Source of the DNA: Actinomyces denticolens
GTDB taxonomy: Bacteria > Actinomycetota > Actinomycetes > Actinomycetales > Actinomycetaceae
NCBI RefSeq assembly: GCF_002072185.1
Contig: NZ_MVIW01000007.1
Location: forward strand, 1 to 64,000
DNA: 64,000 nt
Direction of reading: 5' to 3'
Shown here: positions 55,311-63,117 of the stretch, piece after piece
Layout of the letters: each line of letters starts with the position of its first letter
Numbering within the stretch: position 1 is the first letter of the stretch
Position numbers and translations under genes: made by a program
The notes under the pieces: model-generated
Told to the model about the DNA's origin: nothing
What the model saw: only the letters and a program-made list of their open reading frames with translations
Databases searched by the model: none

Positions 55311-56342
55311 TCAGTGACGAGTGGCCAGGCGCCCCCGGCGGGCGGAGCAGATCGCCAGGACGGCGCGCTCGACGGCGTGCTCGGGGTCGCGACTGGCGCC
55401 CTTGGTCTCGGCGTCGGCGCGGGCGACGGCGATGATCGCCGCGGCGAGAGCGTCGTCGGACCAGCCGGAGAGCTCCGCGCGGGCGCGCTTGGCCTGCCAA
55501 GGGGACATGCCGAGCTCCTTGGGCCCCATGCCGGGACGGCCGCCCGCGGCGGCGACCCGGGCGAGCTGGCGCAGCTTGACGGCCAGGGCGGACACGATGA
55601 GCACGGGCGCGACGCCGGTGGCCAGGGCGTGGCGCAGGAGGGTGACGGCCCTGGCGACGTTGCCGGAGATGGCGGCGTCGGCGACGCTGAAGCCGGTGGC
55701 CTCGATGCGGCCGGCGTAGTAGGTGTTGACGTGGGCGACGGTGATGGTGCCCTCTGTGTCGGCCATGAGCTGGGCGACGGCGCTGGTGAGTTCGCGCAGG
55801 TCGGAGCCCAGGGCGTCGACGAGCGCCCCGATGGCCTCGGGCTCGATGCGGCGGCCGGCACGGCGCGCGTCGGCGTTGACGAGGGCCGCCTTGTCCCCGT
55901 CCTTCTTGATCGGCTCGCAGGTCACGACGGGGTATGGGGAGGCGCCGAGGGCGTCGAGGAGCTTCTTGCCGCGCTGGCCGGAGTTGTGACGCAGGATCAC
56001 GACGACGTCGGGGTCGGGGGCGGCGACGTAGGCGAGCAGGTCGGCCAGGAGCGCATCCGTCATCTGCTCGAGATTGGGCACGTGGACGAGCCTGGGCTCG
56101 CCGAAGAGCGAGGGCGAGACGAGGGTGTCGAGCATGTGGGGCTCGTAGGTGGCAGCGTCGAGGCGGACGACCTCCGTGGTGGGGTCCTTGGCCCGGGCCT
56201 GGGCGAGGAGCCGGTCGACGGCGCGCTCGCCGAGGAGCTCCTCCCCGCCGCGCACGAGGACGACGGGGGCGAGCTCCACCTGGTCCCACGACGGCCCCGC
56301 GGGACGGGGGCGCTTCGAGGCGGCGGGTCGTGCGGGCGGCAT
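55311..56342 (-). CDS. holA: DNA polymerase III subunit delta
   Basis: HolA (343 residues) is the clamp-loader delta subunit that opens the beta clamp. It shows the actinobacterial pattern VELAPVVLVRGGEELLGERAVDRLLAQA, LDTLVSPSLFGEPRLVHVPNLEQ, AYVAAPDPDVVVILRHNSGQRGKKLLDAL and the C-terminal ARVAAAGGRPGMGPKELGMSPWQAKRARAELSGW. ATG 56342 is chosen because the family N-terminus begins there. Its usual partner comEC is not adjacent, but rpsT lies nearby as in many genomes. Confidence 0.93.
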   Translation of the reverse strand: MPPARPAASKRPRPAGPSWDQVELAPVVLVRGGEELLGERAVDRLLAQARAKDPTTEVVRLDAATYEPHMLDTLVSPSLFGEPRLVHVPNLEQMTDALLADLLAYVAAPDPDVVVILRHNSGQRGKKLLDALGASPYPVVTCEPIKKDGDKAALVNADARRAGRRIEPEAIGALVDALGSDLRELTSAVAQLMADTEGTITVAHVNTYYAGRIEATGFSVADAAISGNVARAVTLLRHALATGVAPVLIVSALAVKLRQLARVAAAGGRPGMGPKELGMSPWQAKRARAELSGWSDDALAAAIIAVARADAETKGASRDPEHAVERAVLAICSARRGRLATRH

Positions 56343-56400
56343 GCCCCAAGCCTGCCACAGCCCCCGTCTCCTCCCCCGCGCTTCCCCTCCCCTCTCTCGC

Positions 56401-56454
56401 CGAGACCGGTTGTTGTTGTCATCGAGACCGGTTGAAGTGGTGGTCGAGACCGGT
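56401..56454. repeat. 22-bp repeat array, three cores (site 2)
   Basis: Three identical cores CGAGACCGGT begin at 56401, 56423 and 56445, exactly 22 bp apart, with 12-nt spacers TGTTGTTGTCAT and TGAAGTGGTGGT. A complementary array lies at 58301-58376, so the two arrays form an inverted pair around the two genes between them. Confidence 0.92.
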
Positions 56455-56457
56455 TCC

Positions 56458-56507
56458 TTGTCCACAGGGTGGGGTTGGTGGGGGTTGTGTTGGCTGGTTT
56501 GTCCACA
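56458..56507. promoter_or_regulatory. Two DnaA-box matches
   Basis: TTGTCCACA, the actinobacterial DnaA-box consensus, occurs twice in the same direction at 56458-56466 and 56499-56507. The first begins 4 bp after the last 22-bp core. Confidence 0.65.
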
Positions 56508-56668
56508 GATTGGTGGTGGGGTCTGGTGCTGGGGGAAGGTTGGTTCTAGGGTTGGGGTTCGACGGCGATGCCGCCGTCGTCTGGGGCCGACCTGGGGCCT
56601 CGAGCTGTTGTCCCCCTGGTCCGTGTCCGCCCATCCGCCCCCCTCTTTCTTGGAAGGCCCCAGATCCC

Positions 56669-57439
56669 ATGGCTCCCGTGTCCTGCCGCTCTCCGGTCCG
56701 CGCCGTCGGCGCCGTAGTGCTTCGGCGGCGCCGCTCCAGCGGCCCTGCGCCCGGCCGATGGCGCCGGGGTCTTGAGGCGCTGAGAAGACGCTGGGCGCTC
56801 CCGGTCGCCCTGACCCTACTGGCCTGCTGCGCCCCGGGCCCGGGGCTGCTGGCGGCCTGCGCCAACGACGCTCCTGCGCCTGAGGTCAGCGGAACGCTGC
56901 CCACGCGCTTCTTCTCCACCCCCGAGGCCAGCACTACCGCGACACCCACCACCAGCGCCGGCGCACCGGTCTCGCTCGGCCCCGAACTGGCCGCCCAGAG
57001 AGCCACCGCCCTGGCCGAGCCCAAACCGGTCAAACCGCCAGAGGCGAGCGAGAACACCCAGCAAGGCGCCGTCAACGCCGTCGTCCACTTCTTCAACCTC
57101 TACCGCTACGCCTTCATCACCGGCGACACCACCGACCTGGCCGCCATGAGCGAAGAGAGCTGCGTCTTCTGCCAATCGGCCATCGACAACGCCACCAAGC
57201 TCCACGAAGGCGGAGGCTGGGCCAACCCCTGGGACATCACAATCCAAGACATCAGTTACACGCCACCTGGGGCAGGAAAAGAGCACTCGGCCGTCCAAGG
57301 AAATCTAGTGATGGGAGCATCCACAACCATCAACAGTGCCGGTGAGCCCACTGAAGAAGGCAACGAAACGGCAAGAATATTCGTCGTCCTTCGCTACAGC
57401 GACGGAGAGTGGATCGTTCGAGGGGTGTCAGTCGAATGA
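56669..57439 (+). CDS. DUF6318-type lipoprotein
   Basis: This 256-residue protein is a predicted lipoprotein: a basic N-terminus RRRRSSGPAPGRWRRGLEALRRRW, a hydrophobic stretch and a lipobox LAAC around residue 70, then a Pro/Thr-rich spacer. The C-terminal domain NAVVHFFNLYRYAFITGDTTDLAAMSEESCVFCQSAIDNATKLHEGGGWANPWDITIQDI looks like DUF6318, seen in actinobacterial surface proteins, with a Cys pair C-x2-C. ATG 56669 follows GGAAGG. Its stop overlaps the next ATG (ATGA). The function is unknown; the surface location is inferred. Confidence 0.72.
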   Translation: MAPVSCRSPVRAVGAVVLRRRRSSGPAPGRWRRGLEALRRRWALPVALTLLACCAPGPGLLAACANDAPAPEVSGTLPTRFFSTPEASTTATPTTSAGAPVSLGPELAAQRATALAEPKPVKPPEASENTQQGAVNAVVHFFNLYRYAFITGDTTDLAAMSEESCVFCQSAIDNATKLHEGGGWANPWDITIQDISYTPPGAGKEHSAVQGNLVMGASTTINSAGEPTEEGNETARIFVVLRYSDGEWIVRGVSVE

Positions 57440-58290
57440 TGAGAAAGCTATTCGTCGCGACAGCGTCACTGTGCATCTTGACGACTGTCCCGACAAGTCC
57501 CTCGGAAGGAACCGATGAAAACTCAAGCCGAAATATCCACGCACAAGGAAATGATGATCACGTTACCCTTGAAACTGAAACCTACGAGGAGGTCCCAGTT
57601 TCGGGTGGGGCACCTGCGTCTAATGCAGGCGACGACAACGTCTCACCCAGCATCCCTGACTCAGGTGTGAGCGTAAGAGCGGCCTCCCCCTCCCCCGCAC
57701 CCGGCAGATGGGTGTGCATCGGGGGAAAACCCGATCGTCCCGGGGGCAAGATCGGCCAACTATGCACCCGCGCACCGCAAGAAGAAGCCCCTGCGGATCC
57801 GCCCGCCCCGGCCGGACCTGCTCCGGCCCCGGTGGTTGTGACCGCCCACGACGTGGCCACCCTCATCATCGACGGCTCGGGCATCACCCTCCAACCACCC
57901 GGGACCACCATCCTGCTCCACATGCCCCTGATCGCCCACACCAACCCCACCACCCGAGCACTATCCACCACCGTGGGCACCACCCCCATCGACGTCGAGG
58001 CCACCCCCACCACCTACACCTGGAACTGGGGAGACGGTACCACCACAACCACCACCGACCCCGGCCACCCCTACCCCAACCACACCATCACCCACCAATA
58101 CACCACCAACAACAACAACACCACCATCACCCTGACCACCACCTGGACCGCCCGCTACCGCCCCACCGGCACCACCACCTGGACACCCGTCACCGGCTAC
58201 ATCACCACCACCCAAACCACCCCGCCCCTAACCATCCAACGCCTCATCCCCTACCTCACCGACGACGCCCAAGAACACCACAACCACTAA
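57436..58290 (+). CDS. Secreted PKD-like protein, Thr/Asn-rich
   Basis: This 284-residue protein has a signal-type N-terminus (MRKLFVATASLCILTTVPTSPS), a low-complexity middle, CIGGKPDRPGGKIGQLC with two Cys, and a C-terminal PKD-like domain marked by YTWNWGDGTTTTTTDPGHPYPNHTITHQY. The last ~110 residues are extremely Thr/Asn-rich. The coding strand there is C/A-rich and nearly free of G, unlike its neighbours. It is coupled to the DUF6318 gene by ATGA. PKD domains occur in adhesins and surface enzymes; no anchor motif is seen. The function is unknown. Confidence 0.7.
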   Translation: MMRKLFVATASLCILTTVPTSPSEGTDENSSRNIHAQGNDDHVTLETETYEEVPVSGGAPASNAGDDNVSPSIPDSGVSVRAASPSPAPGRWVCIGGKPDRPGGKIGQLCTRAPQEEAPADPPAPAGPAPAPVVVTAHDVATLIIDGSGITLQPPGTTILLHMPLIAHTNPTTRALSTTVGTTPIDVEATPTTYTWNWGDGTTTTTTDPGHPYPNHTITHQYTTNNNNTTITLTTTWTARYRPTGTTTWTPVTGYITTTQTTPPLTIQRLIPYLTDDAQEHHNH

Positions 58291-58300
58291 CCCACCACCA

Positions 58301-58376
58301 ACCGGCCTCGACGACAACAACGACCGGCCTCGACGACGCTATCGACCGGCCTCGACGACATTTTCGACCGGTCTCG
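58301..58376. repeat. 22-bp repeat array, four cores, inverted (site 3)
   Basis: Four cores of ACCGGYCTCG begin at 58301, 58323, 58345 and 58367, exactly 22 bp apart, the reverse complement of the cores at site 2. Spacers are variable (ACGACAACAACG, ACGACGCTATCG, ACGACATTTTCG). It starts 11 bp after the PKD gene stop and ends about 30 bp before hisA's stop. Confidence 0.92.
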
Positions 58377-58407
58377 GCGAGGGGAGAGTGGGATGGGCGT
58401 GGGAGAG

Positions 58408-59130
58408 TCAGGCTGCGCGCGTGACCTCCAGGGCCTCCTCAAGGGTGAAATTGCCGTTGTAGAGGGCCTTGCCGACGATCGCGGAGTCCACCCCGATCCC
58501 CACCAGTCCGGTCAATGCGCGAATATCATCCAGTGAGGAGATCCCCCCGGAGGCCACCACGGGCGCGCTGGTGCGCTCGCACACCTGGCGCAGCAGTTCC
58601 GTGTTCGGCCCGGTGAGAGTCCCGTCGCGGGTGACGTCAGTGACCACGTAGCGCGAGCATCCCGCCGCGTTCAGGCGCTCCAGGGCCTCCCAGAGGTCGC
58701 CGCCCTCCTCCGTCCAGCCGCGCGCCGCCAGCGTCGTCCCTCGCACATCGAGACCCACGGCGATGGCCTCCCCGTGCTCGGCGATGGCCCGCGCCGTCCA
58801 GTCCGGGTCCTTCAGCGCGGCAGTGCCCAGGTTGACCCGTGCGGCGCCGGCGGCGAGCGCGCGCTCCAGGGAGGCGTCGTCGCGGATCCCGCCGGAGAGC
58901 TCCACCTTCACCCCGACCTCGCCGACGATGCGCGCCAGCAGCTCGGCGTTGGAACCCCGCTCGAAGGCGGCATCGAGATCCACCAGGTGGATCCACTCCG
59001 CCCCGGCGCGGGCCCAGTCGAGGGCGGCGTCGACGGGACTGCCGTAATCGGTCTCCGATCCGGCCTCGCCCTGGAGCAGGCGGACGGCCTTACCGTGGGC
59101 GACGTCGACGGCGGGAAGGAGCGTGAGCAT
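58408..59130 (-). CDS. priA: PriA-type ProFAR isomerase (HisA, probable dual HisA/TrpF)
   Basis: This 240-residue TIM barrel is a PriA-clade enzyme: [34 protein letters not shown] with the catalytic first Asp, [23 protein letters not shown], and the second catalytic Asp in [16 protein letters not shown], then [12 protein letters not shown]. It isomerises ProFAR in histidine synthesis; actinobacterial PriA often also isomerises phosphoribosylanthranilate for tryptophan. No trpF gene or domain exists in the trp operon of this window, which supports the dual role, not proven. AGGAGG lies 6 nt before ATG 59130. It follows hisH with an 86-bp gap. Confidence 0.9.
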   Translation of the reverse strand: MLTLLPAVDVAHGKAVRLLQGEAGSETDYGSPVDAALDWARAGAEWIHLVDLDAAFERGSNAELLARIVGEVGVKVELSGGIRDDASLERALAAGAARVNLGTAALKDPDWTARAIAEHGEAIAVGLDVRGTTLAARGWTEEGGDLWEALERLNAAGCSRYVVTDVTRDGTLTGPNTELLRQVCERTSAPVVASGGISSLDDIRALTGLVGIGVDSAIVGKALYNGNFTLEEALEVTRAA

Positions 59131-59216
59131 GAGGGGCCTCCTGGATGGTCTCGGGGCGGAGCGCGAGGGGCGCGGCGGATATGCGGGTTCGGGTCAGTGG
59201 TGAGGGCGTGCGCGCG

Positions 59217-59855
59217 TCAGAGCGCGCCCAGCCAGTTGCGCAGGAGCTCGGCCCCGGCGTCGCCCGACTTCTCGGGATGGAACTGGGTGGCCGACAGCGG
59301 GCCGTTCTCGACGGCGGCCAGGAAGTCCTCGCCGTGATGGGCCCAGGTGGGCAGCGGCGGGCGCGTCGCGGAGGGCCCCAGCCCCGCCCCCGGGTCCGTC
59401 TTGGCGGCGTAGGAGTGAACGAAGTAGAAGCGCTGATCGGCGACGCCGTCGAACAGGGCACTGCCAGCGGGCGGGCGCACCTCGGACCAGCCCATATGCG
59501 GGACCACGGGGGCGTCGAGGCGGCTCACCTCCCCCTCCCACTGGGCGAGCCCCGGGATGGTGGAGCCGTGCTCCTGACTCGACTCGAACATGACCTGCAT
59601 GCCCACGCATATGCCCAGCACGGGGCGCCCCCCGGCAAGACGCCGCTCGATGAGCCGGGGGGCGTCCACGGCGCGCAGCATCTCCATGACGGCGCCGAAC
59701 GCGCCCACGCCGGGGACGAGGAGCCCATCGGCGGACTCCACGGCGCCGGCGTCGGCGGTGAGGTCGACCCGCGCGCCGACGCGCTCCAGGGCGCGAACGG
59801 CCGAGCGCACATTGCCGGAGCCGTAGTTGAGGACGACGACGCGAGGTGAGGGCAT
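59217..59855 (-). CDS. hisH: Imidazole glycerol phosphate synthase glutaminase subunit
   Basis: HisH (212 residues) supplies ammonia to HisF. The nucleophile is Cys83 in VLGICVGMQVMFESS; NYGSGNVRSAVRALERVGA, VPGVGAFGAVM, VPHMGWSEV and TQFHPEKSGDAGAELLRNW complete the family pattern. ATG 59855 lies 7 nt after TAGACT (59863-59868), a leaderless start, so hisH-priA has its own promoter, separate from hisC-hisB across the kinase gene. hisF is not within the window. Confidence 0.95.
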   Translation of the reverse strand: MPSPRVVVLNYGSGNVRSAVRALERVGARVDLTADAGAVESADGLLVPGVGAFGAVMEMLRAVDAPRLIERRLAGGRPVLGICVGMQVMFESSQEHGSTIPGLAQWEGEVSRLDAPVVPHMGWSEVRPPAGSALFDGVADQRFYFVHSYAAKTDPGAGLGPSATRPPLPTWAHHGEDFLAAVENGPLSATQFHPEKSGDAGAELLRNWLGAL

Positions 59856-59998
59856 GCCCGGGAGTCTACCGGCGACGTCGCGAGCGCCGCCCAGCGGTCC
59901 GGGGAGCGTATGGGCGTGGGCGCCCGGCGACGCCCCGGAGACGTCATCTACCGCCCGCGGGCGTGCGCCCGGCGGCGCGCTCAGGGCAGGATGCGACC

Positions 59999-61699
59999 AT
60001 GACCCTTCCCGAGCACTCCCCGTCGAGCGCACCGACCTGCGACTCGCAGTCCCCGGACCAGCAGCCGATGGCTCAGCCCCGGGCCTGGCCGGAGGTCCCC
60101 GGCGTGCGCATCGTCGGGATCGTCGGCCACGGCGGCTTCGCGACTGTCTACGAGGGCGTCCAGCTGTCGATGAACCGGCCTGTCGCCGTCAAGGTCGACT
60201 CGCGCAGCCTCGACGACGAGCGCAACCGCCGCCGTTACATGCGCGAGGTGAGCGCCACCAGCCGCATCAGCTCGCACCCCCACGTGATCTCCCTGATCGA
60301 CACCGGCGTCCTGCGCGATGGCCGCCCCTTCATCGTCATGGAGCTGTGCCCCGGCGGGAGCCTGGCGGACCTGGTGGAGCGGGGCCCCATGCCCGCGCCC
60401 GACGCCGTGGCGCTCGTCGAGGCCGCCGCCTCCGCGCTGGGGGCCGGTCACGCCGCCGGGATCCTGCACCGGGACGTCAAGCCCGGGAACATCCTGCTCG
60501 ATGCCTTCGGGGCACCGCGCCTGACCGATTTCGGGATCGCCTCGGTCGCCCGCGAGGGCCAGGACCCGACCGTCACCCTGGAGTGCCTCACGCCGGATTT
60601 CGCCGCGCCGGAGGCCTTCGCCATGGCCGTTCCCGCGCCGCAGGGCGACGTGTGGTCCATGGGAGCCGTCCTCTACACGATGCTCACCGGGCACTCCCCC
60701 AGGCGGCACACCACGGGCCGCTCGCTCAGCCTCCCCGAGATCGTCGAGGGGCTCAAGAACCCCATCGACCTGGGCGATCCGCGCGTCCCAGCGCTCCTGA
60801 CCCCGTTGCTCACGCAGGCTCTCGACCCTGATCCCGCCAGGCGGCACGCCGACGGCACGGCCTTGGCGCGGGCCCTGGTCCGGGCGCGCGAGGCGCTGGG
60901 CGATGGGGCCCTGACGGTGGCAGGGCCCCGGGCGGCCCTCCTCCAGGCGAACCGCCCCCGGGAGGACTCCCGGGGATGGCCCGCACCCTCCCCCGCGCCG
61001 GTCGGCCCGCGTCAGGCGCTGTCGGGCGGCGCGTCGTCAGCGCCATCGGCCCACCCCTCCGGCTCCCCACTCGCGGCACCGCCTACCACGGCCCCCTCCA
61101 CCGGCCGGCCTGCGCATCCCCGCCGTGGGCGCCGCCTGGCCGCGGCGGCCGCCGTCCTCGCCGTGGGCGCGGGGCTCGGCGCGGGCGGGGCATGGATCAT
61201 CGCTGAGAGGGGATCGGGGGCCACGACGGCGATCAGCCGCTCCTCGCCGGGGCCCGGCACGAGCCAGCAAGCGGGCCAGGAAGTGAACCAGGACAGCCGG
61301 CGGGCGGGCGCGGCCGCCCAGGACGGCACCTCGGGAACCGCGGGCGCGACGGGCTCCTCGGGCGCCCCCGTGCCCTCCGCATCCGAGCCGCCGCATCCGG
61401 AGGGGTCCTGCCTGGCCGGGATCACCTCGATCTCGGGCCAGTCCAGCGCCAAGGCGGTGGACTGCTCCCAATCCCACTCCTGGAGGGTGTTCGCCGTGGG
61501 GACCCTGGCCCCCTCGACCGCCTCCGGCTCGGACGAAAGCCTCGTGGCCGACGCCGAAGTGCTCGCGACTTGCACCACGGCCGCCGCCGAGGCCTCCGGC
61601 TACGCCGAAGCCGATGCCGCTCTCACCGTGCTCGGGCCCTCGGAAGCAGCATGGCAGGCCGGCAAGCGCGGGTTCTCCTGCCTGGTGGCCACCGGCTGA
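59999..61699 (+). CDS. Receptor-type serine/threonine protein kinase
   Basis: This 566-residue membrane kinase has a full catalytic domain at 35-290: Gly loop GHGGFATVY, Lys65 in VAVKV, HRD at 157-159, DFG at 177-179 and APE-like AAPEAF. A Pro-rich juxtamembrane stretch (320-375) leads to one transmembrane span (about 380-402). The external part has four Cys (CLAGI, DCSQSHSW, TCTTAA, FSCLVATG) and resembles septum-formation-type domains rather than PASTA repeats. ATG 59999 is 6 nt after CAGGAT, so leaderless. It lies opposite to and between the two his gene groups. The signal it senses is unknown. Confidence 0.88.
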   Translation: MTLPEHSPSSAPTCDSQSPDQQPMAQPRAWPEVPGVRIVGIVGHGGFATVYEGVQLSMNRPVAVKVDSRSLDDERNRRRYMREVSATSRISSHPHVISLIDTGVLRDGRPFIVMELCPGGSLADLVERGPMPAPDAVALVEAAASALGAGHAAGILHRDVKPGNILLDAFGAPRLTDFGIASVAREGQDPTVTLECLTPDFAAPEAFAMAVPAPQGDVWSMGAVLYTMLTGHSPRRHTTGRSLSLPEIVEGLKNPIDLGDPRVPALLTPLLTQALDPDPARRHADGTALARALVRAREALGDGALTVAGPRAALLQANRPREDSRGWPAPSPAPVGPRQALSGGASSAPSAHPSGSPLAAPPTTAPSTGRPAHPRRGRRLAAAAAVLAVGAGLGAGGAWIIAERGSGATTAISRSSPGPGTSQQAGQEVNQDSRRAGAAAQDGTSGTAGATGSSGAPVPSASEPPHPEGSCLAGITSISGQSSAKAVDCSQSHSWRVFAVGTLAPSTASGSDESLVADAEVLATCTTAAAEASGYAEADAALTVLGPSEAAWQAGKRGFSCLVATG

Positions 61700-61783
61700 G
61701 GCCGCGCCCACCGGCGGGCGCCCCGGCCCGCTCCGACTCCGCCCCGGTGCGCACATGGCGGGGCCCTCGAGAGACGGCCGGCC

Positions 61784-62491
61784 TCAGTCGGCGCCGGGGC
61801 GGCGCAGACCGCGCCCGATCCAGCGCATAGCGCGCCCGGTCTTGACCTCGCTGGTCTCCACGGCGCCGGGGGCAGCCTCCGGCCGGGTGATCCCGAGCAG
61901 GACGTCCTCGACGACCTGATCCATCTGGGACAGGATGAGGCCGGCGGAGGCCTCCTCGCCCGGCTTGCCGCCTACGAAGCGGCGCGCGGTGATCGTGCCG
62001 GACAGGCCCTCCTCGATGCCGACATCGGTGGCCAGGTCCGCGGTGAGCAGCACGGAGCCGCCGCGGCTCAGGCGGGACAGGGTGGCGGCGAGCTCGGCGG
62101 CCTCGGCCGGCTCGTTCTCCGATCCGCCCAGGAGCTCGGCGATGTCCCATTCGGCGTGGGCGGAGGCGAACTCCTTGACGGCGAAGGCGCCCGTGGAGGC
62201 GGGCACGACGACGCAGTCGAGCCCGCTCATGGCGCACAGGGAGGCGAGGGCCTCGGCGGTGGGCAGAGGCGTGAGGACGACTGCGATCTTGAGGGCCCGC
62301 GCGGCCGGAGCGGCGGAAGAAGTGCCGTCGCCCGGCGCCTTCGCGGCCCCGTCCTCCCCTGCCACCGCGGGGCCCTCGCCCGCCACCTGGGCGCCGTCCA
62401 GGTCGAGGCCCTCCACGAGGGCGGCGAACTCGTCGTCGACGCGGTCGGCGTCATCGGGGCGGGCGCCGTCGGGTGTGGCCTGGTCGTTCAT
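61784..62491 (-). CDS. SseB-like protein of the his operon
   Basis: This 235-residue protein has an acidic, low-complexity N-terminal 70 residues and a compact alpha/beta domain: LKIAVVLTPLPTAEALASLCAMSGLDCVVVPASTGAFAVKEFASAHAEWDIAELLGG and LSRLSRGGSVLLTADLATDVGIEEG. This looks like the SseB/type III-like or an uncharacterised family that sits between hisB and hisH in several actinobacteria. It has no obvious catalytic residues. ATG 62491 overlaps the hisB stop by one base, with AGGGAG upstream; GTG 62494 is an alternative. A role in histidine synthesis is inferred only from position. Confidence 0.55.
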   Translation of the reverse strand: MNDQATPDGARPDDADRVDDEFAALVEGLDLDGAQVAGEGPAVAGEDGAAKAPGDGTSSAAPAARALKIAVVLTPLPTAEALASLCAMSGLDCVVVPASTGAFAVKEFASAHAEWDIAELLGGSENEPAEAAELAATLSRLSRGGSVLLTADLATDVGIEEGLSGTITARRFVGGKPGEEASAGLILSQMDQVVEDVLLGITRPEAAPGAVETSEVKTGRAMRWIGRGLRRPGAD

Positions 62492-63117
62492 CACAGGGCT
62501 CCCTTCGTGGAGGGGATGCCGTCCACCCGCGGGTCGGGCTCGACGGCGGTGCGCAGGGCTCGCGCGAGGGCCTTGAACTCGGCCTCGGCGATGTGGTGGG
62601 GATCGCGCCCTGAGATGACGCGCACGTGCAGGCAGATACCGGCGTGGTAGGCGATGGCCTCCAGGGCGTGGCGGACCATGGAGCCGGTGAAGTGCCCGCC
62701 GATGAGGTGGTGGACGAAGGCCTCGGACTCGCCGCCGTGGACGAGATAGGGGCGTCCGGAGATGTCGACGACGGCGGTGGCCAGGGCCTCATCGAGCGGC
62801 ACGGAGGCGTCCCCGAAGCGGCGGATGCCGCGCTTGTCGCCCAGGGCCCGGCGCAGGGCCTCGCCGATGCAGATGGCGGTGTCCTCCACGGTGTGGTGGA
62901 CATCGATGTGGGTATCCCCCGTGGCCCGCACGGTGAGGTCCATGAGGGAGTGCTTGCCCAGCGCGGTGAGCATGTGGTCCCAGAAGGGGACGGAGGTGGA
63001 GATGTCGGTGTCGCCGGTGCCATCGAGGTCGACCTCGACGACGACACTGGACTCGCTCGTGGTCCGCTCGACGCGGGCGGCACGGGTGAGGCCGGCAGGG
63101 CTGGTGGTGCTGCTCAT
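62491..63117 (-). CDS. hisB: Imidazoleglycerol-phosphate dehydratase
   Basis: HisB (208 residues) dehydrates imidazole glycerol phosphate. The duplicated metal-site motifs are present: [13 protein letters not shown] with [17 protein letters not shown] in the first half and [27 protein letters not shown] with [20 protein letters not shown] in the second. It is the monofunctional form, without the phosphatase domain of enteric HisB. Its ATG overlaps the hisC stop by four bases, and its stop overlaps the SseB-like start. Confidence 0.96.
   Translation of the reverse strand: MSSTTSPAGLTRAARVERTTSESSVVVEVDLDGTGDTDISTSVPFWDHMLTALGKHSLMDLTVRATGDTHIDVHHTVEDTAICIGEALRRALGDKRGIRRFGDASVPLDEALATAVVDISGRPYLVHGGESEAFVHHLIGGHFTGSMVRHALEAIAYHAGICLHVRVISGRDPHHIAEAEFKALARALRTAVEPDPRVDGIPSTKGAL

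Larger units (their letters stand above)
56343..56668. other. Repeat-rich region upstream of holA and the DUF6318 gene
   Basis: This 326-bp divergent gap contains three 22-bp repeat cores (56401-56454), two TTGTCCACA DnaA-box matches (56458-56466, 56499-56507) and a strongly G/T-rich plus strand at about 56464-56560. The DUF6318 gene's GGAAGG site lies at its end. Confidence 0.75.

Noticed and set aside
56401-58376. The 22-bp arrays as a CRISPR array
   Set aside because: Cores are only 10 bp, spacers 12 nt, spacers recur, and no cas gene is present.
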